NCBI RefSeq assembly: GCF_008035925.1
Contig: NZ_CP036264.1
Span: forward strand, 8,284,343-8,348,342
Length of the DNA: 64,000 bases
Direction: 5' to 3'
Source of the DNA: Stieleria maiorica
GTDB taxonomy: Bacteria; Planctomycetota; Planctomycetia; Pirellulales; Pirellulaceae
Below the pieces are notes generated by a model. That model searched no databases and was not told the DNA's origin. It saw only the letters and a list, made by a program, of their open reading frames with translations. Numbering within the stretch: the stretch's first letter is position 1; each line of letters opens with the position of its first letter. Below, in pieces: positions 8,959 through 19,006 of the stretch. Made by a program: the position numbers and the translations under genes.

Positions 8959-10263
8959 TCAAAAGACGTGAATGTCTTTGCCGATGATCGCGTGTCCGGC
9001 GGCATCGACGACATTGGACCAGATCTGCCACTCCTCCTCGATCCGGCGGAGTGCGGCTGACCAGGCGTCATGCCGATGGTTCCCGTCGCGATTGCTGCTC
9101 ATGACCTGTTCGTACAGCCTGATCGTCCGCGCCGCCATCTCCTCCATCGAAAACCGCTGCGCCGTCTGCCAGGCCCCGGCACTCCACTGCCGATAGCGAT
9201 CGTGCGGGGCATCGTGGACTTGAATCAATGCATCGACAAATCGATCCGAGACCACGTCAACATCACCGCCCCCGGGAATCGGGGACTTGATCAACAGACC
9301 ATTTTCGCCGTCGCGAACCACGTCGCGGACTCCCGCAGCATCGACCGCCACGATCGGCACCGACGCCGCCATCGCCTCGGTGATCACCATCGCTTGTGTC
9401 TCACTTTGCGAGCTGAACGCGAACACGTTCATCGCATGGTAAAGGTCGACCAGGTCGTTGCGTGGCAGATTGCCCAACAGCTTCAAACGGTCCGACACGC
9501 CGTGCTTTTCAAACACATCGCGCACGGTCTTGCCCGATGGCCCCTGGCCGGCCACCACAAACATGGCGTCAGCACATCGCTGGACAAATCGGGCGACGCA
9601 AATCGCCAAACACTCCAGTCCCTTTTCCGGCGCCAAACGCCCGACATGCCCAACCACAAACGGACCCTCGTCGATGCCCAGACGTTTTCGCGCCTCCGAG
9701 CCGTCCCCATGACGAAAACGAACGACATCCACTCCCGTCGGGATTTCAGCCATCGGTCGGGTCACCCCCTGCTCCCGTAACCGCTTGTAGATCGTCTTGC
9801 CCGGAGCGATCACCGCGTCACACAAATTGCAGTAGCCGACCGCCAACTCGACCACGAATCGTTGCATGGTTTTGGAATCGCCGGGCACATAGTGCGTGTA
9901 CTTCTCGTATTGCGTGTGGTGCGTGAACACGATCGGAATGTCGCGCCCGGCCGAAACCCGGAGCGCCGTTCCGCCCAGCAAAAAGGGATGGTGCGAGTGG
10001 ATCAGGTCCGGCTGGAACTGATCCAACGTCGTCTTCAAATAACCCGGAATCGGCACCGGCACCGAAAAATCCGAACCGTTGAAATGCTGCACCGCCGGAA
10101 TCCGTACCACGCCCGTCTCATCGGTCGGCGCACCTTCAAACTCGGGTGCCACGATCAACACCCGATGCCCAAGCGCGCGAATCTCCTGGGTGAACTGCTG
10201 CACGCTGCGACACACGCCACCGACATGCGGTGTGAATGTGTTGGTAAACATCACCACCTTCAT
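8959..10263 (-). CDS. GT4-family glycosyltransferase
   Basis: 434 residues, starting at the ATG at 10263 (MKVVMFTNTFTPHVGGV), the usual first beta strand and Gly-rich loop of GT-B enzymes. The N-terminal domain carries the acceptor-side phrase LIHSHHPFLLG; the C-terminal domain has VGHVGRLAPEKGLE and the E-x7-E signature of retaining GT4 enzymes (SETQAMVITEAMAAS). The sequence is closest in style to lipid glycosyltransferases such as the mannosyl- or glucosyl-transferases of glycolipid synthesis, but neither donor nor acceptor can be read. The protein is expected at the cytoplasmic face of the membrane. Confidence 0.88.
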   Translation of the reverse strand: MKVVMFTNTFTPHVGGVCRSVQQFTQEIRALGHRVLIVAPEFEGAPTDETGVVRIPAVQHFNGSDFSVPVPIPGYLKTTLDQFQPDLIHSHHPFLLGGTALRVSAGRDIPIVFTHHTQYEKYTHYVPGDSKTMQRFVVELAVGYCNLCDAVIAPGKTIYKRLREQGVTRPMAEIPTGVDVVRFRHGDGSEARKRLGIDEGPFVVGHVGRLAPEKGLECLAICVARFVQRCADAMFVVAGQGPSGKTVRDVFEKHGVSDRLKLLGNLPRNDLVDLYHAMNVFAFSSQSETQAMVITEAMAASVPIVAVDAAGVRDVVRDGENGLLIKSPIPGGGDVDVVSDRFVDALIQVHDAPHDRYRQWSAGAWQTAQRFSMEEMAARTIRLYEQVMSSNRDGNHRHDAWSAALRRIEEEWQIWSNVVDAAGHAIIGKDIHVF

Positions 10264-10920
10264 CGCTCGATCTTCCGTCTGGCGTCGTTTTGTTTTCGAT
10301 TCGGCTCTACCGTCGCCGTCCTCTCCGAGGTCGGCGCGGAGCAAAGCTTCGCTTTTCAATCAGCCGAGGTCGGAGAACACGGCGACTCTCCGAACGCACC
10401 GTCGACCCGAAAATTGAGTGGCGGTAGACTGGGAGCGATGCGGTGCAATTGACAGGCCAATGCGGCCGCAGCGATCCGAATTCCAACCCGCTTGGTCCGC
10501 TGTTTGCATCACAGGCCGGTGTTCAGCGAAAGTCCCAAGCCCTTGGGTGGATCACGACGAGGAGAGATCGTGGAAACGAAACGGCCATGTGAATTCACCA
10601 GTACGGCACGTTGGCCTTGCCAACAGTTGCCGATCGCACCGAATTCGCCGACCGCCGATCGCCAACGATGCTCTCTCCGTCCCACGGCGGTGGCGCGCGA
10701 TCCGGACCGGTGGGGCCTCGCGACGGCACCGTCATCGAAGCGGAAAACCACGTGCCGACCGTGCACTTCCGTCACGGGTGTGCGAGAATGCACACTCGGT
10801 AGTCGATCTCACCCACGCACCCGGAGTGGCTTCAAGCGATTACCAGCGGCTTGGCATCCTTGATCGCCCCCTCGACCTACTTCACCCGCATCACCTTGCC
10901 AACGAGTCCAGCGAACCACC
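10264..10920. other. 657-bp intergenic region without a supported gene
   Basis: It separates the divergent glycosyltransferase and response-regulator genes. Open frames exist on both strands (about 94 and 123 codons) but they are Arg/Pro-rich, overlap each other and resemble no family. The left part holds the inverted repeat at 10313-10385. The remainder probably contains the two promoters; I could not define them. Confidence 0.6.
10313..10385. repeat. Inverted repeat, about 23-bp arms
   Basis: Left arm 10313-10335 (TCGCCGTCCTCTCCGAGGTC...) pairs with right arm 10363-10385 (...GAGGTCGGAGAACACGGCGA) with two short mismatched stretches. The 27-nt centre contains AGCAAAGCTTCGCT, which can form a small inner hairpin. 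It is one of several unrelated palindromic intergenic repeats in this window. Confidence 0.75.
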
Positions 10921-12345
10921 ATGTCTAATTCACCGATCAAGCTGCTGCTTGTGGAAGACGAAGACGATTTCCGTGAAACTTCCGCCCGCTGGATGGAGCG
11001 AAAGGGGCACGACGTCAGCGCCGCAGCGAGCGGAGCGGAAGCCTTGGAATTGTGCGCCCAAGACAGTTTTGACGTCGCGGTGTTCGACATGAATATGCCG
11101 GGGATGTCGGGGATGGAGTTGCTGCAGCGGGTCCAGCAAGACAAGATCGAGATGGAAGTGATCATCTTGACCGGCCAGGGCACGATCGAATCGGCGGTTT
11201 CGGCGATGAAGTTGGGCGCATGCGATTTCTTGACGAAACCATGTTCGCTGGGCGACCTGGAACACCATTGCATGTTGGCCCGCGATCGAGGCCGTTTGCG
11301 TCGCGAAAACAAACAGCTCAAAGCGATCATTTCGCGCAGCCGTCCCGCGTTGGAACTGGTCGGTGAATCACCGTCGATGCGGCAAGTCGTCAAGATGGTC
11401 CACAAGGTCGCCCCCACGGACAAACCGGTCTTGATCCAGGGTGAAAGCGGCACCGGGAAAGAGGTGGTGGCCCGCGCGATTCAACAGAACAGCCGCCTGA
11501 GCGACAGACCCTTTGTCACCATCAACTGCGCCGCGCTACCGGAACAGTTGGTCGAAAGCGAACTGTTCGGCCACCAGAGAGGATCCTTCACCGGCGCGAC
11601 ATCCGACAAACCCGGTCTGTTCGAAATCGCCGACGGAGGCACGTTGTTTATCGACGAAATCGGTGAACTGCCGCTTTCTTTGCAGCCCAAACTGTTGCGT
11701 GTCTTGGAAGACGGCTCGATGCGACGCATCGGATCGCACAAGGAACGGTTCGTCAACGTGCGAATCATCGCCGCGACCAACCGGGACCTGGCCAAGGAAG
11801 TCGAATCCGGGAATTTCCGCGAGGATCTGTTCTACCGCGTCAACGTGCTCTCCCTGCAACTCCCCCCACTGCGGGAACGCAGCGGCGACGTGGATCGATT
11901 GGTCGATCATTATTTGCCGGTTCCGTGGCATGTCGACCAGACCGCCCGCGATGCGCTCAATCGCTACCCCTGGCCCGGAAACGTTCGGCAGCTGATCAAC
12001 GTGATCCAACGCGCCACGATTCTGGCCGATGGTCACGATGTGACGCTGGACGACCTGCCCTCTGAAATCGCCGATTGTGCCGATGGCGACGCCCCGCGGC
12101 ACCCCAGCGACCGTGGCGGCAACGCCGATTCATCCGAATCCGATCACGGCGACGCGGCCTTTAAACCCGAATCGCTGAAACTGGACGACATCGCCAAAGC
12201 ACACGTGATGTACGTGTTGGCCAAAGAGAATGGCAACAAAGCCAAAGCGGCTCGCGTGTTGGGCATCCACCGACGCAAACTCTATCGATTGCTGGAACGT
12301 TTCAACGGCAGCGAAGCGGAAGCACCGTTGAGCGCGGTCGAGTGA
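10921..12345 (+). CDS. NtrC-family sigma-54-dependent response regulator
   Basis: 474 residues with receiver, AAA+ and Fis-type DNA-binding domains in order. The receiver (about 5-120) has the acidic DED pocket and phospho-acceptor Asp56 (FDMNMPG). The AAA+ domain has Walker A GESGTGKE from residue 174, Walker B (GTLFIDEIG) and the sigma-54 contact loop as GSFTGA (221-226) instead of the common GAFTGA. The C-terminus has KAKAARVLGIHRRKLYRLLE, a Fis-like helix-turn-helix. It should activate sigma-54 promoters when phosphorylated. No partner kinase is adjacent. Confidence 0.93.
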   Translation: MSNSPIKLLLVEDEDDFRETSARWMERKGHDVSAAASGAEALELCAQDSFDVAVFDMNMPGMSGMELLQRVQQDKIEMEVIILTGQGTIESAVSAMKLGACDFLTKPCSLGDLEHHCMLARDRGRLRRENKQLKAIISRSRPALELVGESPSMRQVVKMVHKVAPTDKPVLIQGESGTGKEVVARAIQQNSRLSDRPFVTINCAALPEQLVESELFGHQRGSFTGATSDKPGLFEIADGGTLFIDEIGELPLSLQPKLLRVLEDGSMRRIGSHKERFVNVRIIAATNRDLAKEVESGNFREDLFYRVNVLSLQLPPLRERSGDVDRLVDHYLPVPWHVDQTARDALNRYPWPGNVRQLINVIQRATILADGHDVTLDDLPSEIADCADGDAPRHPSDRGGNADSSESDHGDAAFKPESLKLDDIAKAHVMYVLAKENGNKAKAARVLGIHRRKLYRLLERFNGSEAEAPLSAVE

Positions 12346-12372
12346 TTCCGCGACACTCGCTGGCTTGGGGAT

Positions 12373-12756
12373 TTACCCGTCGACGTTGGCGTCGCCGGTG
12401 ATCTTGTCTTTGTACAGTGCCAGTCGCCCCAAGGCGTCATCGACGTCGCGTTTGGAGGCGCCGTAGTCTTCCATCGCGTCGGCGAAGTGCCCACAGAATT
12501 TTGCGAAGTGCACCGCGGTGATCCCGCGACCGGCATGGATCCGGGTCAAATCGGCCCCCGAATACTCGGCAGGCCCGTCAAAGGCCGACGCCAGAAAATG
12601 GAATTGCATCGTCCGCAAGCGTTCCATCGAGACCCCCTCAAAAAACGGTGCCAACTCCGGATCCTCCAGAACTCGGGCATACATTTCTTGAACAATCGCA
12701 GCGACTGCGGCGGTGCCGCCAAGACGGTCAAACAGGACTTGAGAATCGTCAGACAT
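12373..12756 (-). CDS. Truncated haemoglobin (group I-like)
   Basis: 127 residues, the usual size of the family. It starts MSDDSQVLFDRLGG, the A/B-helix opening of group I truncated globins, with Tyr26 at the likely B10 ligand-stabilising position and His74 (TRIHAGRGI) as probable proximal haem ligand, followed by the VHFAKFCGHF helix. It should bind haem and O2 or NO in the cytoplasm. The start at 12756 fits the family better than one nine codons upstream. It converges on the response regulator with 27 nt between stops. Confidence 0.9.
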   Translation of the reverse strand: MSDDSQVLFDRLGGTAAVAAIVQEMYARVLEDPELAPFFEGVSMERLRTMQFHFLASAFDGPAEYSGADLTRIHAGRGITAVHFAKFCGHFADAMEDYGASKRDVDDALGRLALYKDKITGDANVDG

Positions 12757-12821
12757 CAAAATCTCACTGAAAGTGGACGGCAACGAACTTCACGGGGACA
12801 AGTGTTGGTGTCTAGCCTTTC

Positions 12822-12940
12822 GGCCAATGCCACTTACTTTTTGAGCCGACGGCGCTAGCCTCGAGCCTTGGATTTCCCTTGTAAGGCCCGAGGCTAGCGC
12901 CTACGGCTCAGTTTGTGACCGAAAGTAAGTGGCATTGGCC
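12822..12940. repeat. Nested long palindrome with GCGCTAGCC core
   Basis: The outer arms (12822-12840, GGCCAATGCCACTTACTTT, and 12922-12940) are exact reverse complements. Inside, GAGCCGACGGCGCTAGCCTC pairs with 12889-12909 at all but two positions. The loop is about 25 nt. A second nested palindrome with the same GCGCTAGC core but different outer arms is at 46216-46325. It lies in the 326-bp gap between the haemoglobin and ppsA genes; the rest of that gap shows no gene. Confidence 0.9.
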
Positions 12941-13082
12941 TTTAGGCGATTCCCGGTCGCTGCTTCGCAGCGGCAGAAGACGCCTCAAGGCTGGACACCA
13001 GCGTTTGCTGCATCCCCTCACATTTATCCCCACGCACGCCGGGGCGGCAACGCTACTGTTGTAACCTTGGACACCGATTCTG

Positions 13083-15497
13083 TCAGGAACCGGCCGCCTC
13101 GACTTTCAGGATGTGCATCGTCGTCTTCAACACCGAATCGGGGGTCAGGGAAAGACTGTCGATCCCCTGTTGGACCAGAAACTCGGCAAACTGCGGGTAG
13201 TCGCTCGGCGCCTGGCCGCAGATTCCGATCTTGCGGCCGCTTCGCTTTGCCTGGGCGATCACGCTGGAAATCATTCGCTTGACCGCCTCGTTCTGTTCAT
13301 CGAAGACGTGGGCCAGGATGGCCGAATCGCGATCAACCGCCAACGTCAATTGCGTCAGGTCATTGGACCCGATCGAGAACCCATCGAAAATCTCCGCGAA
13401 TTGATCGGCCAGGATCACGTTGCTGGGGATCTCGCACATCACGTAGATCTCTAAACCGTTTTCGCCACGCACCAAGCCGTGTTTCGCCATCTCCGCTTGC
13501 ACGCGTTTTCCTTCTTCGATCGTGCGACAAAACGGAACCATCAGCTTGACGTTGGTCAGCCCCATCTCCCGGCGGACCCGCTGGGCGGCTTTGCACTCGA
13601 GCGCGAACGAATCGCGAAACCGGTCGCTGTAATACCGCGACGCGCCCCGAAAACCGATCATCGGATTCTCTTCCTTCGGCTCATACGCCCGGCCCCCGAT
13701 CAGATTCGCGTACTCGTTCGTTTTGAAATCGCTCATTCGAACGATCACATCTTTCGGATAAAACGCGGCGGCAATCATGGCGATGCCTTCGGACAAACGG
13801 TCGATAAAGAATTGTGGTTTGTCGTCGTATCCGTACGTCGCCTGATCTACCGCGGCGCGGGTGCTGGGGGCCAGTTGGTGAAAATCGATTAATGCTTGTG
13901 GGTGCACCCTGACGGAGTTGGAAATGATGAACTCCACCCGCGCCAGGCCGACTCCGTCGTTGGGGAGTGACGACAGCGCAAAGGCCTCGTCGGGCGTCGC
14001 GACGTTCATCATGATCTTGGTTTTCGGTCGCCCGATCGCGCCCAGATCAATCGTCTCGACTTCGAACGGTAGTTCTCCGTCATAAACGACGCCGACATCG
14101 CCGCTGGCACAGCTGACCGTGACGACCTGGCCGTCACGCAATCGATCGGTTGCCTCGCCGGTGCCGACGATCGCTGGCAACCCCAGTTCACGGCTGACGA
14201 TCGCTGCATGACAGGTCCGACCGCCGCGGTTGGTGACGATTCCCGCGGCACGCTTCATCACCGGTTCCCAATCCGGATCCGTCTTGTCGGTCACCAAAAT
14301 CTCGCCGTCTCGGAAGTGGGATAATTCATTCACATCGTGAACCAGGCGGACCGGGCCCACCGCGATCTTCTCGCCGACCGAGCGTCCCTCCAGCAGTTGC
14401 TCGCCCTGACGTTGAAGATGGTAACGTTGTAATTCATGCACCGAGCGCCGCGACTGGACCGTCTCGGGCCGGGCTTGAACGATGAACAATTCCCCCGTAT
14501 TCCCGTCCTTGGCCCACTCCATGTCCATCGGGCAAAACGTACCGCGCAGGTCGCTGTAGTGGTCCTCGATCACACACGCCCACCGCGCCAGCTGCAAAAT
14601 GTCTTCGTCGCTGAGCGCCTGACGTTTGGCCATGTCATCGGCGACCGGCACGTTCTTGGTCATCTTGCTGCCGCCCAAGTCGTACACCATCTTGATGGAC
14701 TTGGACCCCACCGTCCGCTTCAAAATCGGGCGATAGCCGTCGCGGAGCGTCGGTTTAAACACGTAGTACTCGTCCGGATTCACGCTCCCCTGGACCACAT
14801 TCTCGCCCAGACCATAAGCGGCGTTGATCAACACCGCGTCACGAAAACCGGTTTCGGTGTCGATCGAAAACATCACCCCCGACGACGCCAGATCCGAACG
14901 CACCATCTGTTGGATTCCGATCGATAGCGCCACCTGCATGTGGTCATAGTTGTGGTGCGCGCGGTAGGAAATCGCCCGATCGGTGAACAACGACGCCAAA
15001 CAGCGTCGACACGCGTCCAACAAGCTGGCCTGTCCGCGAACATTCAAATACGTCTCCTGTTGGCCGGCGAAACTGGCGTCCGGTAAATCCTCCGCCGTCG
15101 CGCTGCTGCGGACCGCAACGTCGGCCAATTCACCACGCTCCTTGGACAACCGGTGGTAGGCGTCGACGATCGCCTTGGACAACTCGTCCGACAGCGGCGT
15201 ATCGAGGATCATGTGACGAATGATCCGGCCGTGATGTTGCAGCGACCCGACGTCCCGATAATTGATCCCACTGAGAATCTGCTGGATCTTGTCGTCCAGC
15301 CCGCTCTCCGATAAATGCCGACGATAGGCCGACGCCGTCGTCGCAAACCCGTTGGGAATCCGCACGCCGCGGGGCGTCAATTCGCGATACATCTCGCCCA
15401 ACGAGGCGTTCTTGCCGCCAACGATGCCGACATCGTCCATGCCGACTTGGTCAAACCAGCGAATCGCGTCCGTGGCGGAGTCTGCTGCCGTACTCAT
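13083..15497 (-). CDS. ppsA: Phosphoenolpyruvate synthase
   Basis: 804 residues. It makes PEP from pyruvate and ATP with release of AMP and phosphate, a gluconeogenic step in the cytoplasm. The ATP-grasp N-terminal domain begins IVGGKNASLGEMYREL and contains AVRSSATAEDLPDASFAGQ; the swivelling domain carries the catalytic phospho-His in GGRTCHAAIVSRE; the C-terminal TIM barrel ends with GICGQAPSDYP. Length and domain order are those of PpsA rather than pyruvate phosphate dikinase. The ATG at 15497 (MSTAADSATD) is preferred because upstream residues are unlike the family. Confidence 0.95.
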   Translation of the reverse strand: MSTAADSATDAIRWFDQVGMDDVGIVGGKNASLGEMYRELTPRGVRIPNGFATTASAYRRHLSESGLDDKIQQILSGINYRDVGSLQHHGRIIRHMILDTPLSDELSKAIVDAYHRLSKERGELADVAVRSSATAEDLPDASFAGQQETYLNVRGQASLLDACRRCLASLFTDRAISYRAHHNYDHMQVALSIGIQQMVRSDLASSGVMFSIDTETGFRDAVLINAAYGLGENVVQGSVNPDEYYVFKPTLRDGYRPILKRTVGSKSIKMVYDLGGSKMTKNVPVADDMAKRQALSDEDILQLARWACVIEDHYSDLRGTFCPMDMEWAKDGNTGELFIVQARPETVQSRRSVHELQRYHLQRQGEQLLEGRSVGEKIAVGPVRLVHDVNELSHFRDGEILVTDKTDPDWEPVMKRAAGIVTNRGGRTCHAAIVSRELGLPAIVGTGEATDRLRDGQVVTVSCASGDVGVVYDGELPFEVETIDLGAIGRPKTKIMMNVATPDEAFALSSLPNDGVGLARVEFIISNSVRVHPQALIDFHQLAPSTRAAVDQATYGYDDKPQFFIDRLSEGIAMIAAAFYPKDVIVRMSDFKTNEYANLIGGRAYEPKEENPMIGFRGASRYYSDRFRDSFALECKAAQRVRREMGLTNVKLMVPFCRTIEEGKRVQAEMAKHGLVRGENGLEIYVMCEIPSNVILADQFAEIFDGFSIGSNDLTQLTLAVDRDSAILAHVFDEQNEAVKRMISSVIAQAKRSGRKIGICGQAPSDYPQFAEFLVQQGIDSLSLTPDSVLKTTMHILKVEAAGS

Positions 15498-15721
15498 CGT
15501 GACACTCGGGATCAGGTGGGAACAGGAATTCGGTCGCCGTTGACTCGATGCAATGCGCATGCCATCGCCCTTGTTCGCATCGAATCGGCACGGGCGCGCC
15601 ATTTCGCACAGGTGGGACAATACGCGCGCTGCGCAAGCCGATCTCACTCGCCCCTGACGATGTTTTGATTTTGGCACAAATCATGCAAACCTGTCTGCCG
15701 AACACCCCCAAGGAAACTGCC

Positions 15722-16696
15722 ATGCAACGATTTAAGAACATCTTGGTTTATGCGGGAACGGATGACCCGGAAACAGCGATCGCACGGGCCTTTGAGATTG
15801 CCAAGGAAAACAAGGCCGTGGTCACGCTGATGGATGTGATTAAACCCTTGCCCAGTGCGATCGGAATCATGACGCACGAGGCCAGTCCGGATAAATTGGA
15901 GCATTTGCTGATCGAAGACCGCGGACAGAGGTTGGTCGATCTGGCCAATCAGTTCTGCCGCGAAAGTCTGTCGGTCGAGATCCTGGTCCGTTGCGGTTCG
16001 CCCGCTCAAGAAATCACCAAGCGGGTGCTCGCCGGCGGGCATGATCTGGTCATCAAGACCGCCGACGGATGCACGACGACCGGGCGTTTGTTCGGCAGCA
16101 TCGCTCGGACACTGCTGCGAATTTGTCCCTGCCCCCTTTGGATCCTGAAACCCAAGGTCCACGCGGCGTTCAACCAGGTGCTCGCGGCCATCGACTTGGA
16201 TGCCGATGATGAAACCCATTTGAAACTGAACAACGACATTCTGGAATTGGCCTATGCGGTCGCCCGGCGTGACCAGGCAAAATTGCATCTGGTCAGCGTC
16301 TGGGACATGTGGATGGAACAATCCCTGCGCAGACGCGCCGGAGACGCAGAGGTCGATGCGGCGCTTGCCAAACGCGAAGCCAAGGTGCGCAATCGCCTGG
16401 ATCGGTTGTTGCAGCCGCCGTTTGAAGGCGGCGACGAAATCGAAGTCCACCTGCAGCGCGGGCAAGCGGCAACCAATATTCTTGGTGTCGCCGATGAGAT
16501 CGAAGCCGACCTGGTTGTCATGGGGACGGTTTGCCGCACGGGAGTGGCCGGATTTCTGATCGGCAACACCGCCGAAAACCTGCTCTCGGCGATGAAGTGT
16601 TCCGTCCTCGCACTCAAACCCGAAGGATTCCAATCCCCGATTGAAATCAATGAAGACGACGAAACGGCAGAATCATGCATGTTGCCGATGACCTAA
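15722..16696 (+). CDS. Tandem universal stress protein (two UspA domains)
   Basis: 324 residues with two UspA folds. The first (about 1-145) starts MQRFKNILVYAGTD and ends with the conserved CPLWILKP strand; the second (about 150-310) starts VLAAIDLDADDE and contains the ATP-binding-type loop GTVCRTGVAGFLIGNTAE. This matches UspE-like proteins. The start at 15722 is immediately before the first beta strand. It is divergent from ppsA with a 224-bp gap. Cytoplasmic stress or nucleotide-sensing role inferred from family. Confidence 0.9.
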   Translation: MQRFKNILVYAGTDDPETAIARAFEIAKENKAVVTLMDVIKPLPSAIGIMTHEASPDKLEHLLIEDRGQRLVDLANQFCRESLSVEILVRCGSPAQEITKRVLAGGHDLVIKTADGCTTTGRLFGSIARTLLRICPCPLWILKPKVHAAFNQVLAAIDLDADDETHLKLNNDILELAYAVARRDQAKLHLVSVWDMWMEQSLRRRAGDAEVDAALAKREAKVRNRLDRLLQPPFEGGDEIEVHLQRGQAATNILGVADEIEADLVVMGTVCRTGVAGFLIGNTAENLLSAMKCSVLALKPEGFQSPIEINEDDETAESCMLPMT

Positions 16697-16767
16697 CCGA
16701 CGGATGCGCCGATTGGACAAGGTGGTTTCATCAATGGCGGTCCGTGTGACACCCTACAGGTACGACG

Positions 16768-18339
16768 ATGAGTCACGCCGATGCCACCGCGACCGCCAAC
16801 CGTCCGACGGATTCACAACTGATCCAGGCACTCACCCGCCCCGAGGCGTATCCCAAAATCATCGCTTCGGGCCGCGATCCCGGACCGATCGAACTGCACC
16901 AGACGCACATCTCGTGGGTCTTTCTGGTCGGCGATGTCGCGTTCAAGATCAAAAAACCCGTTCGCAATGCCTTCCTGGATTATTCCACGCTGGAGAAACG
17001 CAAGCACTTTTGCGAAGAGGAACTCCGCTTGGACCGCAGGTTTGCCTCGGATCTTTACCTCGATGTCGTTCCGCTTTCATTGTGCGATGGACAACCGATC
17101 GTCGAGGGCTCGGGAGAGCCGTTCGAATACGCGGTCAAGATGCGGCGATTTCCGTCGGGCGCGCTGCTCAGTGAACGCATCGAATCGGACAAGCTGACGA
17201 CCGACGAAGTGTTCGAACTGGCACGATGTGTGGCGGATTTTCATCAATCGGCCGAGCGTCTGGACCTCAAAACCGGGAACAAGCAACTCGGTTCGATCGA
17301 ATCGGTTTACCGAAACGCGACCGACAACCTGACGGCACTTCGGAATGTGGTCGGCGGCGATTCGGCCAAGGTCGTCCGCGTCCTCGGCGATTGGACCGAC
17401 AGGTACTTTCACGAGCACCGCCGCGTCTTTTCCCAGCGTGTCGCCAACGGGTTCATTCGTGAGTGTCACGGTGACATGCACCTGGCAAACATCGTTCACT
17501 GGGGCGACCAACTGATCCCCTTTGACGGAATCGAGTTCAACGAGTCATTTCGTTGGATCGACGTGCTGAGCGATGCGGCGTTCGCGGCGATGGACTTTGC
17601 GGCCCGAGAGCGATTGGATCTGTCACGCAGCTTTATCAATGCCTACTTAGAAAACACCGGCGACCACGCCTCGCTGGTCGTGCTGCGTTGGTACCTGGTC
17701 TATCGCGCGCTGATTCGTGCCAAAGTGTCGGCGATCCGTGCGTCCCAGCCCGGCATGTCGGCCGCCGATCAGACCGCCGCGATGGACGATTGTGAACACC
17801 ATGTCGAATTGGCATACCAGTTTTCGCTGCGTGACCGCCCCCAATTGTGGATCACGCACGGGGTCAGCGGCAGCGGCAAAACGACCGCCAGCCAGTGGGT
17901 CGTGCAGCAACACGGTGCGATTCGTCTGCGCAGCGACATCGAGCGCAAGCGGCACTTCGGATTGGCCCCTTCCGACCGCGTCAGCGACCGGCAAAAGCAA
18001 ACCCTGTACTGCGAAACGGCGCACCATGCCACCTACGAACGTTTGCACAGGATGGCACGCTGCATCCTTCGTTCCGGCTATCCGGTCATCGTCGATGCGA
18101 CCTTCCTGCGGCAGGCCGACCGCCAGACCTTTCGATCCTTGGCCAGTCGCGAAGGGGCGACGTTCGGAATCCTTGATTGCCGCGCCGACGAACAAACGCT
18201 GCGGCAACGGATCACCGACCGCATCGCCCGCGACGAGGATGCTTCGGACGCCGATCTGGCAGTGCTCGATCAACAGCTTGCCAGTCGCCAACCGCTTTCG
18301 CAGCAGGAACAAAACAGCGTGGTCGAAACCCGCGACTAG
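16768..18339 (+). CDS. Aminoglycoside phosphotransferase-like / P-loop kinase fusion protein
   Basis: 523 residues in two parts. The N-terminal part (about 15-340) is a protein-kinase-like/APH fold with a Lys-rich ATP strand (FLVGDVAFKIKKPV) and the catalytic motif CHGDMHLANI (residues 233-242), with Asp236 as likely base. The C-terminal part (about 350-515) is an AAA/zeta-toxin-like small-molecule kinase with P-loop GVSGSGKT (365-372) and YPVIVDATFL. This architecture is widespread in bacteria, with no firm substrate. It follows the universal stress gene by 71 nt and could share its transcript. Confidence 0.85.
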   Translation: MSHADATATANRPTDSQLIQALTRPEAYPKIIASGRDPGPIELHQTHISWVFLVGDVAFKIKKPVRNAFLDYSTLEKRKHFCEEELRLDRRFASDLYLDVVPLSLCDGQPIVEGSGEPFEYAVKMRRFPSGALLSERIESDKLTTDEVFELARCVADFHQSAERLDLKTGNKQLGSIESVYRNATDNLTALRNVVGGDSAKVVRVLGDWTDRYFHEHRRVFSQRVANGFIRECHGDMHLANIVHWGDQLIPFDGIEFNESFRWIDVLSDAAFAAMDFAARERLDLSRSFINAYLENTGDHASLVVLRWYLVYRALIRAKVSAIRASQPGMSAADQTAAMDDCEHHVELAYQFSLRDRPQLWITHGVSGSGKTTASQWVVQQHGAIRLRSDIERKRHFGLAPSDRVSDRQKQTLYCETAHHATYERLHRMARCILRSGYPVIVDATFLRQADRQTFRSLASREGATFGILDCRADEQTLRQRITDRIARDEDASDADLAVLDQQLASRQPLSQQEQNSVVETRD

Positions 18340-18444
18340 CTGAGCAACCCCACGCTGCTGTAGCGACGCTCGCCGACGCGTGAAAACGCCGCCGAACCAC
18401 CTTCTGGTGAAGGTGGCTACGACGGTCGGGCGGATGGTGAGGGC

Positions 18445-18909
18445 TTACTTGGCTTTCACCGCCACCCGTTTAGCCTTGCTGACTTCGCCTTTGGGCAAAT
18501 GGATCGTGATCACTCCGTTGTCGGCTTCGGCGACCACGTCTTCGGCTTTGGTCCCCGGAGGCAGTGCGATGCTGCGATAGAATGATCCATAGCGACGTTC
18601 GATGCGATGCACCTTGGTTTCCTTGTCGTCGGTTTCCGCTTCTTCTTTCCGCTCGCCCTTGATCGTCAACCGATCTTCGCTGACGCTGATTTCAACGTCT
18701 TCGGGTTTGATCCCCGGCAAATCGACTTTGACTTGCAATGCTTGGTCGGTCTCCGAGATGTCAACACTCGGTTGCCATTCGCTGGCCGGCAGCATGCTTT
18801 CGAAATCGCCGTTTCCACCCCAGAAGTTTTGCAGCGCGCGATCAAATTCGTCTCGCATCCGATCGATGCTTGTCGGAAAGGAAGAACGATGTCTGGTCAG
18901 AAGTCCCAT
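18445..18909 (-). CDS. Hsp20/alpha-crystallin small heat-shock protein
   Basis: 154 residues. The alpha-crystallin domain (about 45-145) starts PSVDISETDQALQVKVDLPG and includes the diagnostic GVITIHLPKGE strand near the end, followed by a Lys/Ala tail. The role is ATP-independent holdase chaperone activity in the cytoplasm. The ATG at 18909 (MGLLTRHRSS) gives the normal family length; longer reading reaches into the divergent thioredoxin gene region. The 97-bp gap to the thioredoxin gene must hold both promoters. Confidence 0.93.
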   Translation of the reverse strand: MGLLTRHRSSFPTSIDRMRDEFDRALQNFWGGNGDFESMLPASEWQPSVDISETDQALQVKVDLPGIKPEDVEISVSEDRLTIKGERKEEAETDDKETKVHRIERRYGSFYRSIALPPGTKAEDVVAEADNGVITIHLPKGEVSKAKRVAVKAK

Positions 18910-19006
18910 CTCACTCTCCTTCATTGAAAACACGTGATACATTGTTTGGCAGACGTGCCCGGTGCACATCGTCGTTTTTGATGAATTGCAAAATCCATAC
19001 CATTTC

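Noticed and set aside
10492-10863. Possible gene of 123 codons on the plus strand, with an opposing frame of 94 codons.
   Set aside because: Arg/Pro-rich, overlapping frames on both strands, no ribosome site and no recognisable family; judged to be non-coding.
16704-17174. 156-codon ORF on the plus strand.
   Set aside because: Overlaps the APH/P-loop fusion gene in another frame and has no domain.
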